From positions 62,001-126,000 of the forward strand of contig JAQOTE010000025.1 in the NCBI GenBank assembly GCA_029945375.1: DNA of 64,000 nt. Direction: 5' to 3'. The stretch is from Agaricus subrufescens. Lineage: Eukaryota; Basidiomycota; Agaricomycetes; Agaricales; Agaricaceae. A model generated the notes under the pieces. The model ran no database searches. It worked only from the letters and a program-made list of their open reading frames with translations, and had not been told where the DNA came from. A program made the position numbers and the translations under genes. Positions 32,527 to 44,500 of the stretch are shown in pieces; the stretch's first letter is position 1; each line of letters opens with the position of its first letter.

Positions 32527-34492
32527 AAGAAAGCCAAATACGACAAGGCTTGTCGAGGCTTCAATAGGCAGGGGTGTTCCGCCAACAAGTGCCGGTATCG
32601 TCACATCTGCGAAGTTTGCGGCGATTCCAAACACGGACGAGTGGGATGTACTAAGGGAAAGTTGGGGAACGATGGTCAAGCCTAGATATCTTCGCTTTAA
32701 CTGTTGGGATGTAGAGGGGAAACCGCTTCCCAGGGTGGTGGACTGGTCTATCAGGGCTGAACCACTTCCGAGAGCTCCCGACTTATCGCAAGACGATCCT
32801 GTTGTTCGCTTGCTGTCAAATCATTCAAATCTTTTCAAAATTGTTACACCTGTCAATATCAATGTTTTTCGATCGTACCTGACCCAACATCCAAATCAAA
32901 TTTTTTGCGAATCAGTTTGTAGAGGTTTAGAGGAGGGGTTTTGGCCCTGGGCGGAAGTAAACAAAGAAGGTTATCCGGTTACACATGATGAAAAAAGGGA
33001 GGTAGTGAGAGAAAAGGAGAAAATGGAGTTCATTCGCCGACAACGAGATTTAGAGGTAGAAAAGGGGAGGTTTTCGACTTCGTTTGGCAGGGAGTTGTTG
33101 GTGGGGATGTATGGCGTACCTACGTTTGCAGTGCCGAAGGAGGGGACATCCAAGTTTCGCCTCGTTACAGATCAAAGTGCCGGGAAATTTTCTGTCAACA
33201 GTATGCAGTCGTCGCACTGCGCCGCATTCCCTATGGACAATATGGTCCAATTGGGCGAAAGGATTTTACGCTTACAACGATCTCTGAAAAAGGGAGAGAA
33301 ACTCATTCTATTCAAGAGTGATGTTGCTGAAGCTTACCGTTTACTACCAATGCACCCTATCTGGCAGACGAAACAAGTTAACACGGTTGATGGCGAGAGA
33401 TATGTTGATCGAAACAACGTGTTTGGAGGAAGGCGATCGGGAGATACTTTCATCGCGTTCATGTCGCTGGTCCTATGGGTGGCTGAAACTCAGTGGAAAA
33501 TTCCTAATCTTTGTGGATATGTTGATGACGTTTTCAGCGTCACCCATGACTGTGATATGCAATTTTACGAACCTTATGGTATATCGATGCCGAAGAACCA
33601 GGCCCGATTACTGCAATGCTGGGACGCATTAGGAATCCCCCATAAAAAAGAAAAGCAAAGCAGCGGTAGCAGATTGGCTATCATCGGGTTTGAAGTAGAT
33701 GTTGAGAATTTTACGATTTCGCTGGGGGATGAAAAGAGGAAGAGACTTTTAGATGAACTTGATCGTTTCATTATCAGGAAGGATAAAGGGACTCAACGTA
33801 AACGGTTTATCCTGAAGGAGTTCCTGCGGCTCGCTGGATGGATGACTTGGGCATTCAACATCTATCCATACCTTCGACCTTCTCTGTGTCACCTCTATCA
33901 CAAAGTGGGGCCACTGAAACGAAAGGAGGCGTTAGTTTGCATGAACAGAGTCATCTCCAGAGAGTTAGAGTGGGCTGAACATTACATCCAAAGCTCCCCG
34001 GCAATCCTCTTCCTTCGTGAATATCAATGGTCGCTCGAAAAGGCTGATTTCAAAATCTTCTCCGATGCATCTGGAATAGGACTTGGGTTTTGGTATCCGG
34101 AACTAAATGAAGGATTTGAATCTGGCTTACCTCCAAATATCCCTTCCAATATTTTCTTCAGCGAGGGCCTTGCGATCGTGAGCGCACTCGAACATGTTGC
34201 CAAAAAGCGGTCGGGAACAAAGGTGGCCATTTACACCGATAACGAATCCTCATTTCGGGTCTTCTCTTCATTTCATGCCGTCCCAGAATACAATCCTATC
34301 CTTTTGCTCGCAGCCGAACTAGTTCTGGAGTTCAAATTGCAACTTCGCGTTGTCTGGACGTCTGGAAAGAAAAACGGAGTCGCTGACGCGTTGTCACGTC
34401 ACAACCGTGACAAAGCCGTTTCACTAGCCCCGAACATCTCAATTTCTTACTTCTCTCCTCCTCATGCCGCGTGGGCCAATCAGCCATCCTAA
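31415..34492 (+). CDS. Ngaro reverse transcriptase-RNase H
   Basis: An open frame of 1025 codons. The recognisable Pol begins around 32630. RT: FAVPKEGTSKFRLVTDQS, LFKSDVAEAYRLLPMHP and the active site CGYVDDVFSV. RNase H: IFSDASGIGLGFW, AIYTDNES and a C-terminal VADALSRH. The frame is intact to its stop, and its last 29 nt overlap the recombinase gene. The residues before about 400 share DNA with Gag in another frame, so the true start is uncertain (internal initiation or frameshift). No methyltransferase or protease domain was recognised. Confidence 0.88.
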   Translation: MNPGHHHSIKPPKEKILETSGERKTLEERLDLRGRLPLIQRLSDRPGEQSEMNCNTPSRLSASGTLEERLKEEKQFFKDLSKSPDPTCPPKLNKNSNNSSSKLPIKEKESMKQEMEMVKEEEEACWKDLLDWRREKEVLKEILKKMEEKEQVMEGKLKNLGKMKMEEGNGLERRIYRGSKVWKNPKYESPTKCGKAESSYGNIGTTSKWSSSPSNQPPRVPSISQYPNGKTSSEDDPLILTLSTQISMLLNLCQRALEGWDHSKLEAKLERSRNALKRPRTGSPPGIGLPKRPRLLSRIEGQSFEDTRNEFGTISAPLHSRITGESSSMMKQLGEVFEEENHFPYAMTSLSSGSTPRISPPLAPKSQFNPERKPNTTRLVEASIGRGVPPTSAGIVTSAKFAAIPNTDEWDVLRESWGTMVKPRYLRFNCWDVEGKPLPRVVDWSIRAEPLPRAPDLSQDDPVVRLLSNHSNLFKIVTPVNINVFRSYLTQHPNQIFCESVCRGLEEGFWPWAEVNKEGYPVTHDEKREVVREKEKMEFIRRQRDLEVEKGRFSTSFGRELLVGMYGVPTFAVPKEGTSKFRLVTDQSAGKFSVNSMQSSHCAAFPMDNMVQLGERILRLQRSLKKGEKLILFKSDVAEAYRLLPMHPIWQTKQVNTVDGERYVDRNNVFGGRRSGDTFIAFMSLVLWVAETQWKIPNLCGYVDDVFSVTHDCDMQFYEPYGISMPKNQARLLQCWDALGIPHKKEKQSSGSRLAIIGFEVDVENFTISLGDEKRKRLLDELDRFIIRKDKGTQRKRFILKEFLRLAGWMTWAFNIYPYLRPSLCHLYHKVGPLKRKEALVCMNRVISRELEWAEHYIQSSPAILFLREYQWSLEKADFKIFSDASGIGLGFWYPELNEGFESGLPPNIPSNIFFSEGLAIVSALEHVAKKRSGTKVAIYTDNESSFRVFSSFHAVPEYNPILLLAAELVLEFKLQLRVVWTSGKKNGVADALSRHNRDKAVSLAPNISISYFSPPHAAWANQPS

Positions 34493-35432
34493 ACCAACGG
34501 CATCTCCTTCTCAGCTTACCAAGTTACTGGTCGAGGCCCTCGAAAATGCCTGGGATCCCTCGACCAAAAAAGTATATAAATCTCATTTACGTTCCTACTT
34601 GTCCTTTGTCCACAAACATAAAATCGAAGTTAAACCAAACGAAACCACGCTTGCGCTGTACGTTGTATATATGAATCAATTCATTAAACCGTCCTCTGTC
34701 GAATCCTATCTTACTGGGATTGTTCATTATCTGGAGCCATTCTACCCAGGTACCATGAACCACAGAAATTCGACAATCGTTCGACAGGCTTTGCGTGGTT
34801 GCAAAAAGTCGAAGGGATCGCCGATACACCGTAAAGATGCCCTATCACGCGACCAACTCGAATCAATTGCATTCGACTACTACCTCTCCACCAATTTTGA
34901 CGACATTCTTTTCTTTGCGATGCTGCTAGTTGGGTTTTTCGGATTACTTCGGTTAGGGGAGTTGGTCTACCCTGATGATGTTGAACTTAGAGAACCGAGG
35001 AAAATGATCCACCGTAACTCCATCAAACTTTCGCCTTCAATCCTCGAATTTGAATTACCCTTCCACAAAGCGGACCGATTCTATCAAGGTAATCGTGTCC
35101 TAATCCCACCCAAACACTTCCCTTGTAACCCCATTCGTGCCGTTGCACGGTATCTCTTTTTCCGAGATCAACGTTTCGCAAACAAACAGAATCTCTGGAT
35201 AACGGACAAAGGAGATGAACCCACTCGTCGTTGGTTTCTTACAAGACTCAACAAATTCAACTTCAAAAATATAGCCGGGCACTCTCTTCGAGCAGGAGGA
35301 GCAACCGAATTAGCAAAACAAGGAACACCCTTGCATATCATTCAGGCGATCGGGAGATGGTCGTCTGACACATTTCAATCTTACATTCGCCTACATCCTA
35401 CATTACTACAAGAATATATCAAAAACAAATGA
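34464..35432 (+). CDS. Ngaro tyrosine recombinase
   Basis: A 322-aa phage-integrase-family enzyme that integrates the circular DNA form of YR retrotransposons. An N-terminal SAM-like domain (YKSHLRSYLSFVHKH) precedes the catalytic domain, with Arg I in GLLRLGELVY, HxxR in GHSLRAGGATELA, Trp/His II position in AIGRWSSDTF and the nucleophile Tyr in SYIRLHP. All catalytic residues are present and the frame is intact. It starts inside the end of the RT frame, typical of compact YR elements. Confidence 0.93.
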   Translation: MPRGPISHPKPTASPSQLTKLLVEALENAWDPSTKKVYKSHLRSYLSFVHKHKIEVKPNETTLALYVVYMNQFIKPSSVESYLTGIVHYLEPFYPGTMNHRNSTIVRQALRGCKKSKGSPIHRKDALSRDQLESIAFDYYLSTNFDDILFFAMLLVGFFGLLRLGELVYPDDVELREPRKMIHRNSIKLSPSILEFELPFHKADRFYQGNRVLIPPKHFPCNPIRAVARYLFFRDQRFANKQNLWITDKGDEPTRRWFLTRLNKFNFKNIAGHSLRAGGATELAKQGTPLHIIQAIGRWSSDTFQSYIRLHPTLLQEYIKNK

Positions 35433-35489
35433 TTTATTTCCAAGCTTCCATCAACGTCTTCCATCAAAATCTTCGTAATAGGTGGTAAT

Positions 35490-35528
35490 AGCCCTTATTC
35501 GCTTGTTATAAATCCCGAATATATTGGC
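35490..35528 (+). repeat. Ngaro B1 repeat, first 39 bp
   Basis: Matches the start of B2 at 52139. Its last five bases TTGGC are the Copia 2 target site. B1 resumes at 51609. Confidence 0.9.
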
Positions 35529-35891
35529 TGTTGATAAAGTAGAGCTGCTACCTGCAGCATGGAGACGGATAGACTCACATTGCTATAATTCCTAAACAGT
35601 AGGAGGATTGAGGTAGTAGATAGAGTTGGTAGAAGCTGAGAGAGCTTGTAGAGCAAGTGAGAGAGGAAACTGAACTGTATTCTATGGAATACATGTAGGG
35701 TTTATATACTCGACAAGAACCTCATAGTGGTAAAGGGTAATGTGAAACATACAGGTAAAACAGGAGTCCGCAGAAGGAGTCCGCAGTGAACATGCATAAA
35801 ACGATTGAAAAAGGTGTGGCATAGTGCATAGTGCACAGTAGTTGCTCATACACGTCATACCGAGCGTATAACTCGAGGTATTTCATCAACA
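35529..35891 (-). repeat. Copia 2 3' LTR
   Basis: Starts tgttgataaag, ends tcatcaaca. Near-identical to 51240-51603 apart from a few substitutions and 1-nt indels. Confidence 0.93.
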
Positions 35892-35907
35892 CTCCTCCTT
35901 GAGTAGA

Positions 35908-38900
35908 CTACTGTTCACGCAATCCTAACATAGGGCAGAACATATTAAACTTGATTTTCTTGAGATTTTTGGTCATGATGTCAGCAGGATTTTCTTGACC
36001 ATCAATCCAGTCAATTTTGATCCGCTTTTCCTCAAGAAGGTTCTGAATATAGTGAAAGCAAATATCAATATGTTTAGATCGCTTTTCTTGGACTTCTGAG
36101 GTGGCCCAAAATAGGCTTCCCAAATTATCTCCATAGAGAAGGGGTGTGTCAATATCAAAACCTACTTCGGTAAGAAGTTGGGACATCCAGACAAGTTGTC
36201 ATGAACAATCAGAGAGAGCCATATATTTGGCTTCCGTTGATGAAAGTGCAACAGTTTTTTGTTTGCGACTCAACCAAGATACTGGACCATCAGTGAGTGT
36301 GCAAAAGTTGCCGGTGATTGATTTCTGGTCTTCGGGATCAGATGCCCAATCAGAATCTGAATAAGCAATTATACCAGAATTCGAGTTACCATCAAACTCA
36401 AGAACTCTATTTTTGGTACTGTTGAGATACCGTAGCAAATGCATTCCAGTGGTATAATGTTCCTTGTTAGGTTTTACCATCTGTTGCGATAATTTTACAA
36501 CCGCAAATGCAATGTCTGGTCGAGATCCGATCATAAGATACATCAAAGGATCCAACTAATTGCTGGTATTTTTGCCTGAATTCAGGTTTAGGCATTTTGT
36601 CGGAAGTAGAGAACACAAAACCTTTCGGTAATGGTGTTTCTTCAGATCCAGATTTGATTCCGAATCGATCAGTACTTTCTGAAGGTACTTCTGCTGATGC
36701 AGAAAGACTTTTCGACGAGGTCTATCTCTAGAGATTTGCATCCCGAGGAACTCAGTCATTTCGCCTTGATCACGACATTCCCATTTGGTAGAAAACTTTA
36801 GCTTCAACTCTTGGAGGAGCTTAGAATTCTTTTTGCCTAAAAAGGCTACATCATCAACATAAACTACAGCGATAACTAATTTGCGAGTTTTAGGATGTCG
36901 ATAATAATATATGCCTGCATCGGACTTACATCAGATAAAACCGATTCCTGTCATACTAGTGGTGAGTTCTTTCCACCAGCTTAGTCCGGCTTGTTTAAGG
37001 CCATATAGGGCACGGCGTAATCTCCAGACTTTATTTTCCTTTCCAGGAACTCTAAATCCTTCTGGTTGTAACATATAGATTTCTTCATCCAGTTTGCCAT
37101 AGAGATAGGCAGTTTTAACGTCAACACTGAACATATCCCAATCTTCCATGGCAACTACGCCAAAAAGAAGATGAGCAGTTTCGTAGCGGACTACTGGAGA
37201 GAATAATTTGTTATAGTCAATTCCCTCAACTTGAGAGAATCCTTTGGCAACCAGTCGAGCCTGAAGGCGACCATCATTCTTCTCGTTAAACACCCATCTA
37301 TTTTTAATGGTTCTTCGACCTTTCGGGAGATCCACTAATTCATAGACACCTCTTTGTTGTAAGGCTTTTAATTCCTCTAAACAGGCATCAATCCATTTTT
37401 TGCGCGTTGCCGCAGGCAATTGTGACAAGTCCTTGAATTGGACTGGTGTTTGGATTTTGTTTGCAAGTTCGAAGAGAAAGTTATTTAACCTTACTCCTCC
37501 TTCTCTGAGAAGAACTTGAATATCCTCCATTCGATCATCGTCGTCATCCTCCTCCTGGTTTGGAGTAGGGCGTGATCCGAATTGTACGGGAGGTATTTCA
37601 GTGCCATGTTCTTTTTCCCAATCTTCAGCCCTTTGTTGGGCTTCATCAAATCGTCGGCAAATTTCTTTGCGATGTTCAGTGACGTCATCATTAGGAAGTC
37701 TGGCTTTCTGACAATCAGATCTAGAAGGAGCTCTATTTCTGATCTGTTCATCTATTTCAGGTAAGAAGGGTTGTTTCTCATAATCCCAAAGAATCTTAGT
37801 TGGTGGTTTATTGCCATAGACATTATCTGGACGGTTAGGAACTTGAGATTCTCTTTCCGATCGTCGGAGTGGAGGTCTTTCAGATTCATCAGGCGGTGAT
37901 TCTGCACGCCTTTTTCCTCTATTCCATTGTGGCTTTTCCTGTTGTGGAATTTGCTGTGGTCTGGAGGGACCGGGTGATGGAGGAGGTGATCTCTGTGGTG
38001 ATGCCGGAGGATCAGGTGGATTATGAGGAGGTTGCTGCGGTACAGCAGGTGGAGGACCCGGTGGAGGGTCACAAGGATGTGAAGGACTAGGTAAGTCTGG
38101 AGTTTCATCACTTGTTTCGTCAGGGGATGAATCCCTGGAAGGTTCCTCATCTATTTGTTTTTTGAGGTTACTTGTTTTAGATGACGAACATTTAGGAAAA
38201 TATGATTTGTCAAATATGGCATGTGGGCTGATAAACACAGCATTATTTTTAGTGTGTCTAATGAACTTGTAATTCGTGCCGTCATAGCCAACGAATAACA
38301 TAAGTTCAGAACGTGCAGAGAGTTTATCCTGTCAGATCTCATCTGGTAAATACACGTGTGCACCACATCCAAATACTCGGATTAAGGACAGATTTGGTTT
38401 GGTTCCGAAGAACAGTTTGAATGGTGTTTTCCATTTTAACTGTTGCATTGGAGTGCAATTATAGATATAAACTGCATATGACATAGAGAATTCCCAATAA
38501 GAATCCGGGAGGCATGCCTGCAACCGTAATGCTTGTGATTTCTCGTGCAAGGTTCTATTAAGTCGTTCTGCACAACCGTTCTGTTGATGAACGTGGGGTG
38601 ACGACATTTCATGCTGAATTCCGTTTGCTGCTAGATATTCTTTTAGAACTCCGCTAGTGTATTCTCCTCCTCGATCAGTGCGTAGTCGCACGACTTTCTG
38701 GCCTGTAGAAGTAGCCAAGAATGTCAAGATGTTTTTCATCTGATTTGGAGCTTCGCTTTTCTTGGATAGCGTGACAATGAAGGCGACACCGGAGTAGTTG
38801 TCCATTATAGTCATAATCCATTTATAGCAATGATATGATAACACCGGTAGTTCGAATAGGTCAGAATGAACCAGTTCAAGAATCTTTTTGCACGGCTTTC

Positions 38901-39677
38901 AGATGGTGGAAATTGTTTTTGGGTTAATTTACCTTAATACAACCATCGCAAACCCCTTTAGATTTCGGAATCGTAATTCTGGGTACTCCTGAGTTTCCTC
39001 GCAGAATCGATTCAGTACAAAATCAGAAGGATGTCCTAATCGATGATGCCAAGTTTGATAATCAGCAGGCTGGAGTGCTTTCGCAAACTCTTTGGGGTGT
39101 TTCTTTACAATCCTGGAAAGGACCGCTGGGATATTTTGGTAATGCCCAGAGACACCGCTCATAACAGCGCGATTATCTTTATCTCAAAATGTATGTAACT
39201 TCGCATTGGCTTCTAATCTCAGGCCTGATTGCAATAATTGGCCGGCCGAGATGAGCCTCATATGTGTACCTTTGATATAGAAAACGGGCCAGAGTTTTGT
39301 CACTAAAGTGGACTCGGCACCAGTTTTGGGATCTATGACTAAGTGTTCTATGAAGATTGTTCCTCGACCCTTAATATTTTGGGGAGTAGAAGCGGTGTGC
39401 ACTAATCCGAAAAAACCCATTTGTATTGAAGTGAAGTCCGATAGGTTTCGGTAAAGTGTGCTGAAGCACCAGAATCAATCATCCACTTACGTCATAGTGA
39501 CTGCGTTTGATAGTCGAACTTATGAAGAGAGATTCACACAAGGGAGTCAGATCATCGAGAAGAGTGCCTCTAGCACTCGATTCCATTGCATAAATATTAC
39601 AAATTGGACTATTATACATAGAGAGAGCTAATACTCGATCCATCAAATGTACGTCATCTGACTCTTGTCCGGTCGAT
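35908..39677 (-). pseudogene. Copia 2 Pol (protease, integrase, RT, RNase H), degenerate
   Basis: Pieces in order: a protease with WMIDSGASAHF near 39440-39490, the integrase H-x-x-x-H and DRGGEYTSG/HQQNGCAERLN (38332-38844), a Pro-rich linker and RT (36931-38301, including KNRWVFNEK and VDVKTAYLYG), YVDD region near 36850, and RNase H (SDSDWASDPED, STEAKYMAL) at 36199-36555, ending near 35908. Frameshifts or stops separate the blocks at least at 39184/39162, 38929/38844, 38332/38301, 36931/36807 and 36199/36186. Not functional. Confidence 0.9.
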
Positions 39678-40197
39678 TGTTATAGTGACCCCAGCCCAGT
39701 CCTAAGCTGGGGCGATACGTCACTACCGATAACACAGTTACTGATAGAGCATATCAAAGGAGCCTTCTTGGTTGAATGGAGATTCAACTTCAAAGGTAAT
39801 AATACTGAGACGATTATACAAGCAAGAGAGGGAGCTTAGCAATTAAGACTTATAGGTTCTAGAGCTTTAGATAAAGGCTTAGTATTAGTCTCCACCTAAC
39901 CAAGTAGAAACATTGTTTCTACATGGTCGAGTTGAGGGGTTTATATACTACAGCAAGTATCTACTTATGTAATACTAATAAGAGTCATATCCAGTCATAA
40001 CTAGTCATAATAAGTCATATCAAGTCATATAAGTTCTTCAAGTCATTATAAGTCAGAATGACTCATGACTGTGAGTCGGAAGATTCTTGACTTTGCTGAC
40101 TAAGAAATATTACATAAGAAAAGAGAAACAATATTCGATACAATTACATCAGCAAAGGTAGGCATATTAGATAAGAAAAGAAATTGAAATCATAACA
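39678..40197 (-). repeat. Gypsy 3' LTR
   Basis: 520 bp, tgttatag...cataaca. Differs from the 5' LTR at scattered sites, several of them CpG to TpG/CpA (for example aaacgttg in the 5' LTR is aaacattg here). Confidence 0.93.
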
Positions 40198-40589
40198 TTA
40201 TCCCTTTCGTAAACTAGATGTCCACATCTAAATTTACAAATTGAGATTACCTTCCCTATTGATATTGTACTCAGTTACTTCGTCATGTTAGAAGTCTTGT
40301 GACTCCTTATATTCGTCAACCTGATCATAAATTCCCAGTGTCGGGGATGTTGGTGTTTAGGTTTGTTAGAATTTCTGTGGTGTATGGAAGACGAGCAATC
40401 TGTTCCTCGATTGTGATGATTGGTGGGATGGTAGTGGATATAAATGTTTTATGATTAGATATTATCTTTTGATCTATCAGTGTCATTTGGGATGTTGTTT
40501 GTTGTTTGGTTTAATTCTGATGTAAGATCTGGTATAGTGTTTGAATTGTCTTGTAAAGACTCTTTCTTGCATTACAACCATTGACACTC

Positions 40590-41117
40590 ATGTTCACTTC
40601 ATTCATTAACTCGCTCTCTTCTTCTTTTATCTGTTGGGGTACTCGTAAACCCTCTATCACAATTCCTGATGATGATATCCTCATCAACTACCACCAGCAA
40701 CTTTGTGTGTTGGCAGGTATTCCGGCATCTATCTCTGATGCTACTCTTTTCTCGAGTCTTACCACAACTTGTTTTCTGTTTTCCATTGATCTTCCAAATC
40801 ATTCTCTGGTTTGGAACCATCATATTGCTTTATTTGAGCAATACAACTGAGTCCTTATTCCTATGACTATGTGTAGGAGTAAGCAAGCTGCATTTGATGC
40901 TCGGATATATCATTGTCCAAATTACATTTCCATCGATCATACCGAGGAGATACCGAAGGATTTGGTGGAGGTCATGGTATCTGTTTTGTCGTTGAGTGGG
41001 GTGGCATTGTTTGAGTTCTCAATTAAGGGGCAGGTAGTGGGGATATACAGGGAAGATGAATTTTTTAATTATATCTGTATTTGGAATCTTATTCTTTCTA
41101 GGTTTGGTAGGAAGTAG
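40590..41117 (+). pseudogene. Antisense-oriented ORF inside the Gypsy element
   Basis: A plus-strand frame of about 175 codons, opposite to gag-pol, in the roughly 1.3 kb between the chromodomain and the 3' LTR. It is interrupted by one TGA (40848-40850) in the context CAA TAC AAC TGA, consistent with decay of CGA. The product would be small and mixed hydrophobic/acidic (for example KPSITIPDDDIL, CPNYISIDHTEEIPKDLVE). I recognise no domain. The same-frame continuity over two pieces, with no other stop, argues for past coding. Flanking 40198-40589 and 41118-41509 hold no other frame. Confidence 0.55.
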
Positions 41118-41509
41118 TTGAATGTATGGACATGATTTCTAGTTATTGAACAATTTGTCTTTCGTTTTATTTTATTTTATTCTTCTTTTATATAGTTTTG
41201 CCACGTATTGGTTTATTACGTGTTATAAAATTGAGTTTTTGTGATTATGTCATGATTTCAAGGCATGGCGGGTATGGAAGAAATGTTTGCAGTTGCGGTG
41301 TACTAAGATCTTGGATATTTTCTTGCCGGTTGCTGGTATTGAGAATAATAAGAGAGGATAGTTGAAGTTGGTGGTGATCAGTCTTATCCTGGACTGATAC
41401 GGAAGGGGGTGTGATGTCCTGGTGGACGCTCTGGGTTTCAGAGTGTGAATTCTTGGCATTTATGACAGGGGATGTGTAGAGTTTGAGGTGGTTGAGTTAG
41501 TTGAGTTGG

Positions 41510-44500
41510 TCATTGACCGATGTCTGTTGCTGGTAAGTTTCTGGTTCTTTTATACTCTTTAAGTGCCTCTTTTGCATTTTCCAAGTCATTTTTGATTTCC
41601 CAAGAATCCTCAGTTGGACCATAGCCTTTCCATCTGACTAGGTATTCTGTAGTCATTCTGAGTTGATTGTTGACTCCACGCTTTCTTCTGACTCGATGAT
41701 TAATAATAGCTTCTACTTCATATTCTTCTTCTCCTGACACTAGTATTGGTGGGGGTTCTAGATTATGTTTCCCATAAATGTCATTCTCTGTGACTGGTGT
41801 TAGCAATGATGCATGAAATCTGTTATGAATTTTCCATCTATCTGGGAGTTTTAATTCATAGACTACAGGAGAGATCTTTCTTGTTATGGTGAAGGGACCT
41901 TCTCGTCGTTGGTTGAGTTTCTTTGACTCATATGGTACTGGGAGATTTCTATTATCTAGCCATACTCTGTCTCCTATTTTGAATGGATTCCATGGTCTAT
42001 TCTTTCTGTTAGCCATTTTGAGTCGTGCTTGTTCATGAGCTTCTAATGCTGCTTCTCTTGCTTGTTCTAAGAATAGTGTCTTTTCTTCGATAGAAGGTAT
42101 GTTTGATTCTTCTTCGTTGATGAATGCTTGGGGATTGTATCCTAATATTAGTTCTGATGGTGTATGTTGTCTTCCTGAATGTGGTTTAGTGTTATGTACA
42201 AATTCAATCATCGGTATAGCTCTTTTCCAGTTGTTTGGATTTTTAGAAGTGTAAACTGCGAGATAGAATTCGATTTCTTGATTGTATCATTCTGTCGTTC
42301 CATCTGTTTGTGGATGATATGCCGTTGAGAATGCTGGTGCTATATTTAGCTTTTCATAAGTTTCTGTTTCATAGATTTGGCTGCAAAACGAGGGTCTCTG
42401 TCTGAAATAATCTTTTGGGGGGTGCCGTATTTAGAAAACACTTTTTTGATAAGAATTTCAGCTATATCATCAGCTGTAGCTGTTTTTCGAGTAGCTGTAA
42501 GGATTATCCCTTTCGTAAGTCCATGGTCCACTATGGACAATATTGAATCATATGATCTGTCCAGTGGTAGATCCGTGATGAGATCCATGGATATTTGTGT
42601 AAAGGGTTTAGTTGATCCTGGTCCCGAAATAGGTTGTATGGGTGGTTTGGTAGGATGTTGGTTAATTTTGTACTGTTGACAAATGGGGCAACCTTTGACA
42701 TAGTTTTGGACATAGGTTCCCATTCCTGGCCAGTATAATTCTTTAGTGAGTTTTCTCAAGGTTTCTGTTATTCCTGGGTGTCCTGATGACTCATGGTCAT
42801 GTGCATTTATTAAGATTTGCTTCTTAATTATCGGGTTGTCTGGAATAACTATTCTTCCTTGGTATTTGTGGAAATTGTCTTCCTCATTTTCGGTATATCT
42901 GTCTGATAATGTGACTAGAGATTTGTCATTGTTAATTTGAGTCATTAATTCTTCTGTCAAGAAGTTAATGAAGTTCTCGGGGGGTAAAGCGGTGATATTT
43001 TTGTTGTCTTTCCCTTCTGGGACTAGGTCTGGTCTTCTGCTGAGTGCATCAGCCAGTTTATTTTTGGTTCCTGCTAAGTGTTTTATGACATAGTTGAATC
43101 GAGTCATGTATAGTGTCCATCGGGCTTGGCGGCGATTCAACTGTTGTGGTTTCCTCCATCTAGTAAGATTTTCGTGATCTGACCAAATGGTGACTGGATG
43201 GTTTGATCCTTCTAAATAGTGTCTCCATTCCTTTAGCGCTCTGATGATTGCTAGGAATTCTTGGTCTGAAACATGATAGTTTCTTTCAGCTGCGTTTAAT
43301 GCTTGGCTGAAATAGGCAACTGGATGTTTATCTCCGTTGGTGTCCCTTTGAAGTAGTACTGCTCCGGTTGCATATGCTGATGAGTCACATTTGATCTCGA
43401 ATGGTTTATTTTGATCTGCTATTTGGAGTATTGGTCATTCAAGGAATTGTAATTTCAGGTTTTCAAATGCTGTTTGTACATTTGAATTCCATTCGAATTT
43501 TGTGGTTTTCTTGGTTAATTGGTATAGAGGTTGTGCAATATGAGCATAATTCTTGATGAATTTGTGATAAAAGTTGCAGAATCCTAAGAATTGTCTGACG
43601 TTCTTGACTGTTTTTGGAGTAGGCCAGTCAGAAATTCCATTGAGTTTGGTTGATTCCATCTCGATTGAGTCATGAGTAATGACAACTCCAAGGTATTCTA
43701 GTCGATCTTTCTCGAATTCGCATTTTTCTGTCTTTAGATAGAGTTTGTTTCTTTGAAGTATTTTTAGAACTAGTAGAGTCAATTCGTGTAATCGTTGTTT
43801 TGAATCAGCATGAATCAGTATGTTGTCCATGTAGATTATGACTCCTCCTGAGTCAATGAGGTCCTTATATATGGAGTTCATCATGGACTGGAATATTGCT
43901 GGTGAATTGGTCATTCCAAAGAACATAACCGTGGGTTCATAGAATCCTTGCAGTGTTCTGAAGGCAGCTTTCCATTTGTCTCCTTGACGTATTCTGTTAA
44001 GACTACGACCGCAGAGTCGGAACTAGGCGGTTCCAATTTGGAGATAGGTGTTGGCCTCAGCGACGTGAAGGCGCACTGTGCCCTCCAGCGGGTTCCGGAT
44101 GCCTAGAGAGCGATAGCGGAATAGAACACGAGTTGCGGAACGCTTAGCGGGAAGATAGGAATCGAGAGGGAATAGAATCTAAGTCGATTTCCAGACTGAG
44201 GAATAGATACAGGATTGCGGAACCTATATACGAAGGTATACAGGAGTAAATTACGGAAAAGGAATAGTTCCGGAAAATAGAAATAGGAATCGGAATAGAG
44301 ATATAGCAGTCGCATCGCATTAGGAATGAGTACCGATCCGGATACAGTCGCGTTGGCCGTTGGAAAGTTACGGCCTGTGTTGCGTTGGTCGTAGAGCGAC
44401 CGCGGGAGCGCAACCGTAGTTCCGGAAAGGGAACTACGGCATAACCGGCCAACCACTACCGGTTCCGGGAAGCGGACTTACCAGTTAAAGGAACCCGAAA

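Noticed and set aside
18535..35490. DIRS-group element with methyltransferase domain
   Set aside because: No methyltransferase motif follows RNase H, and the termini are split direct rather than inverted repeats.
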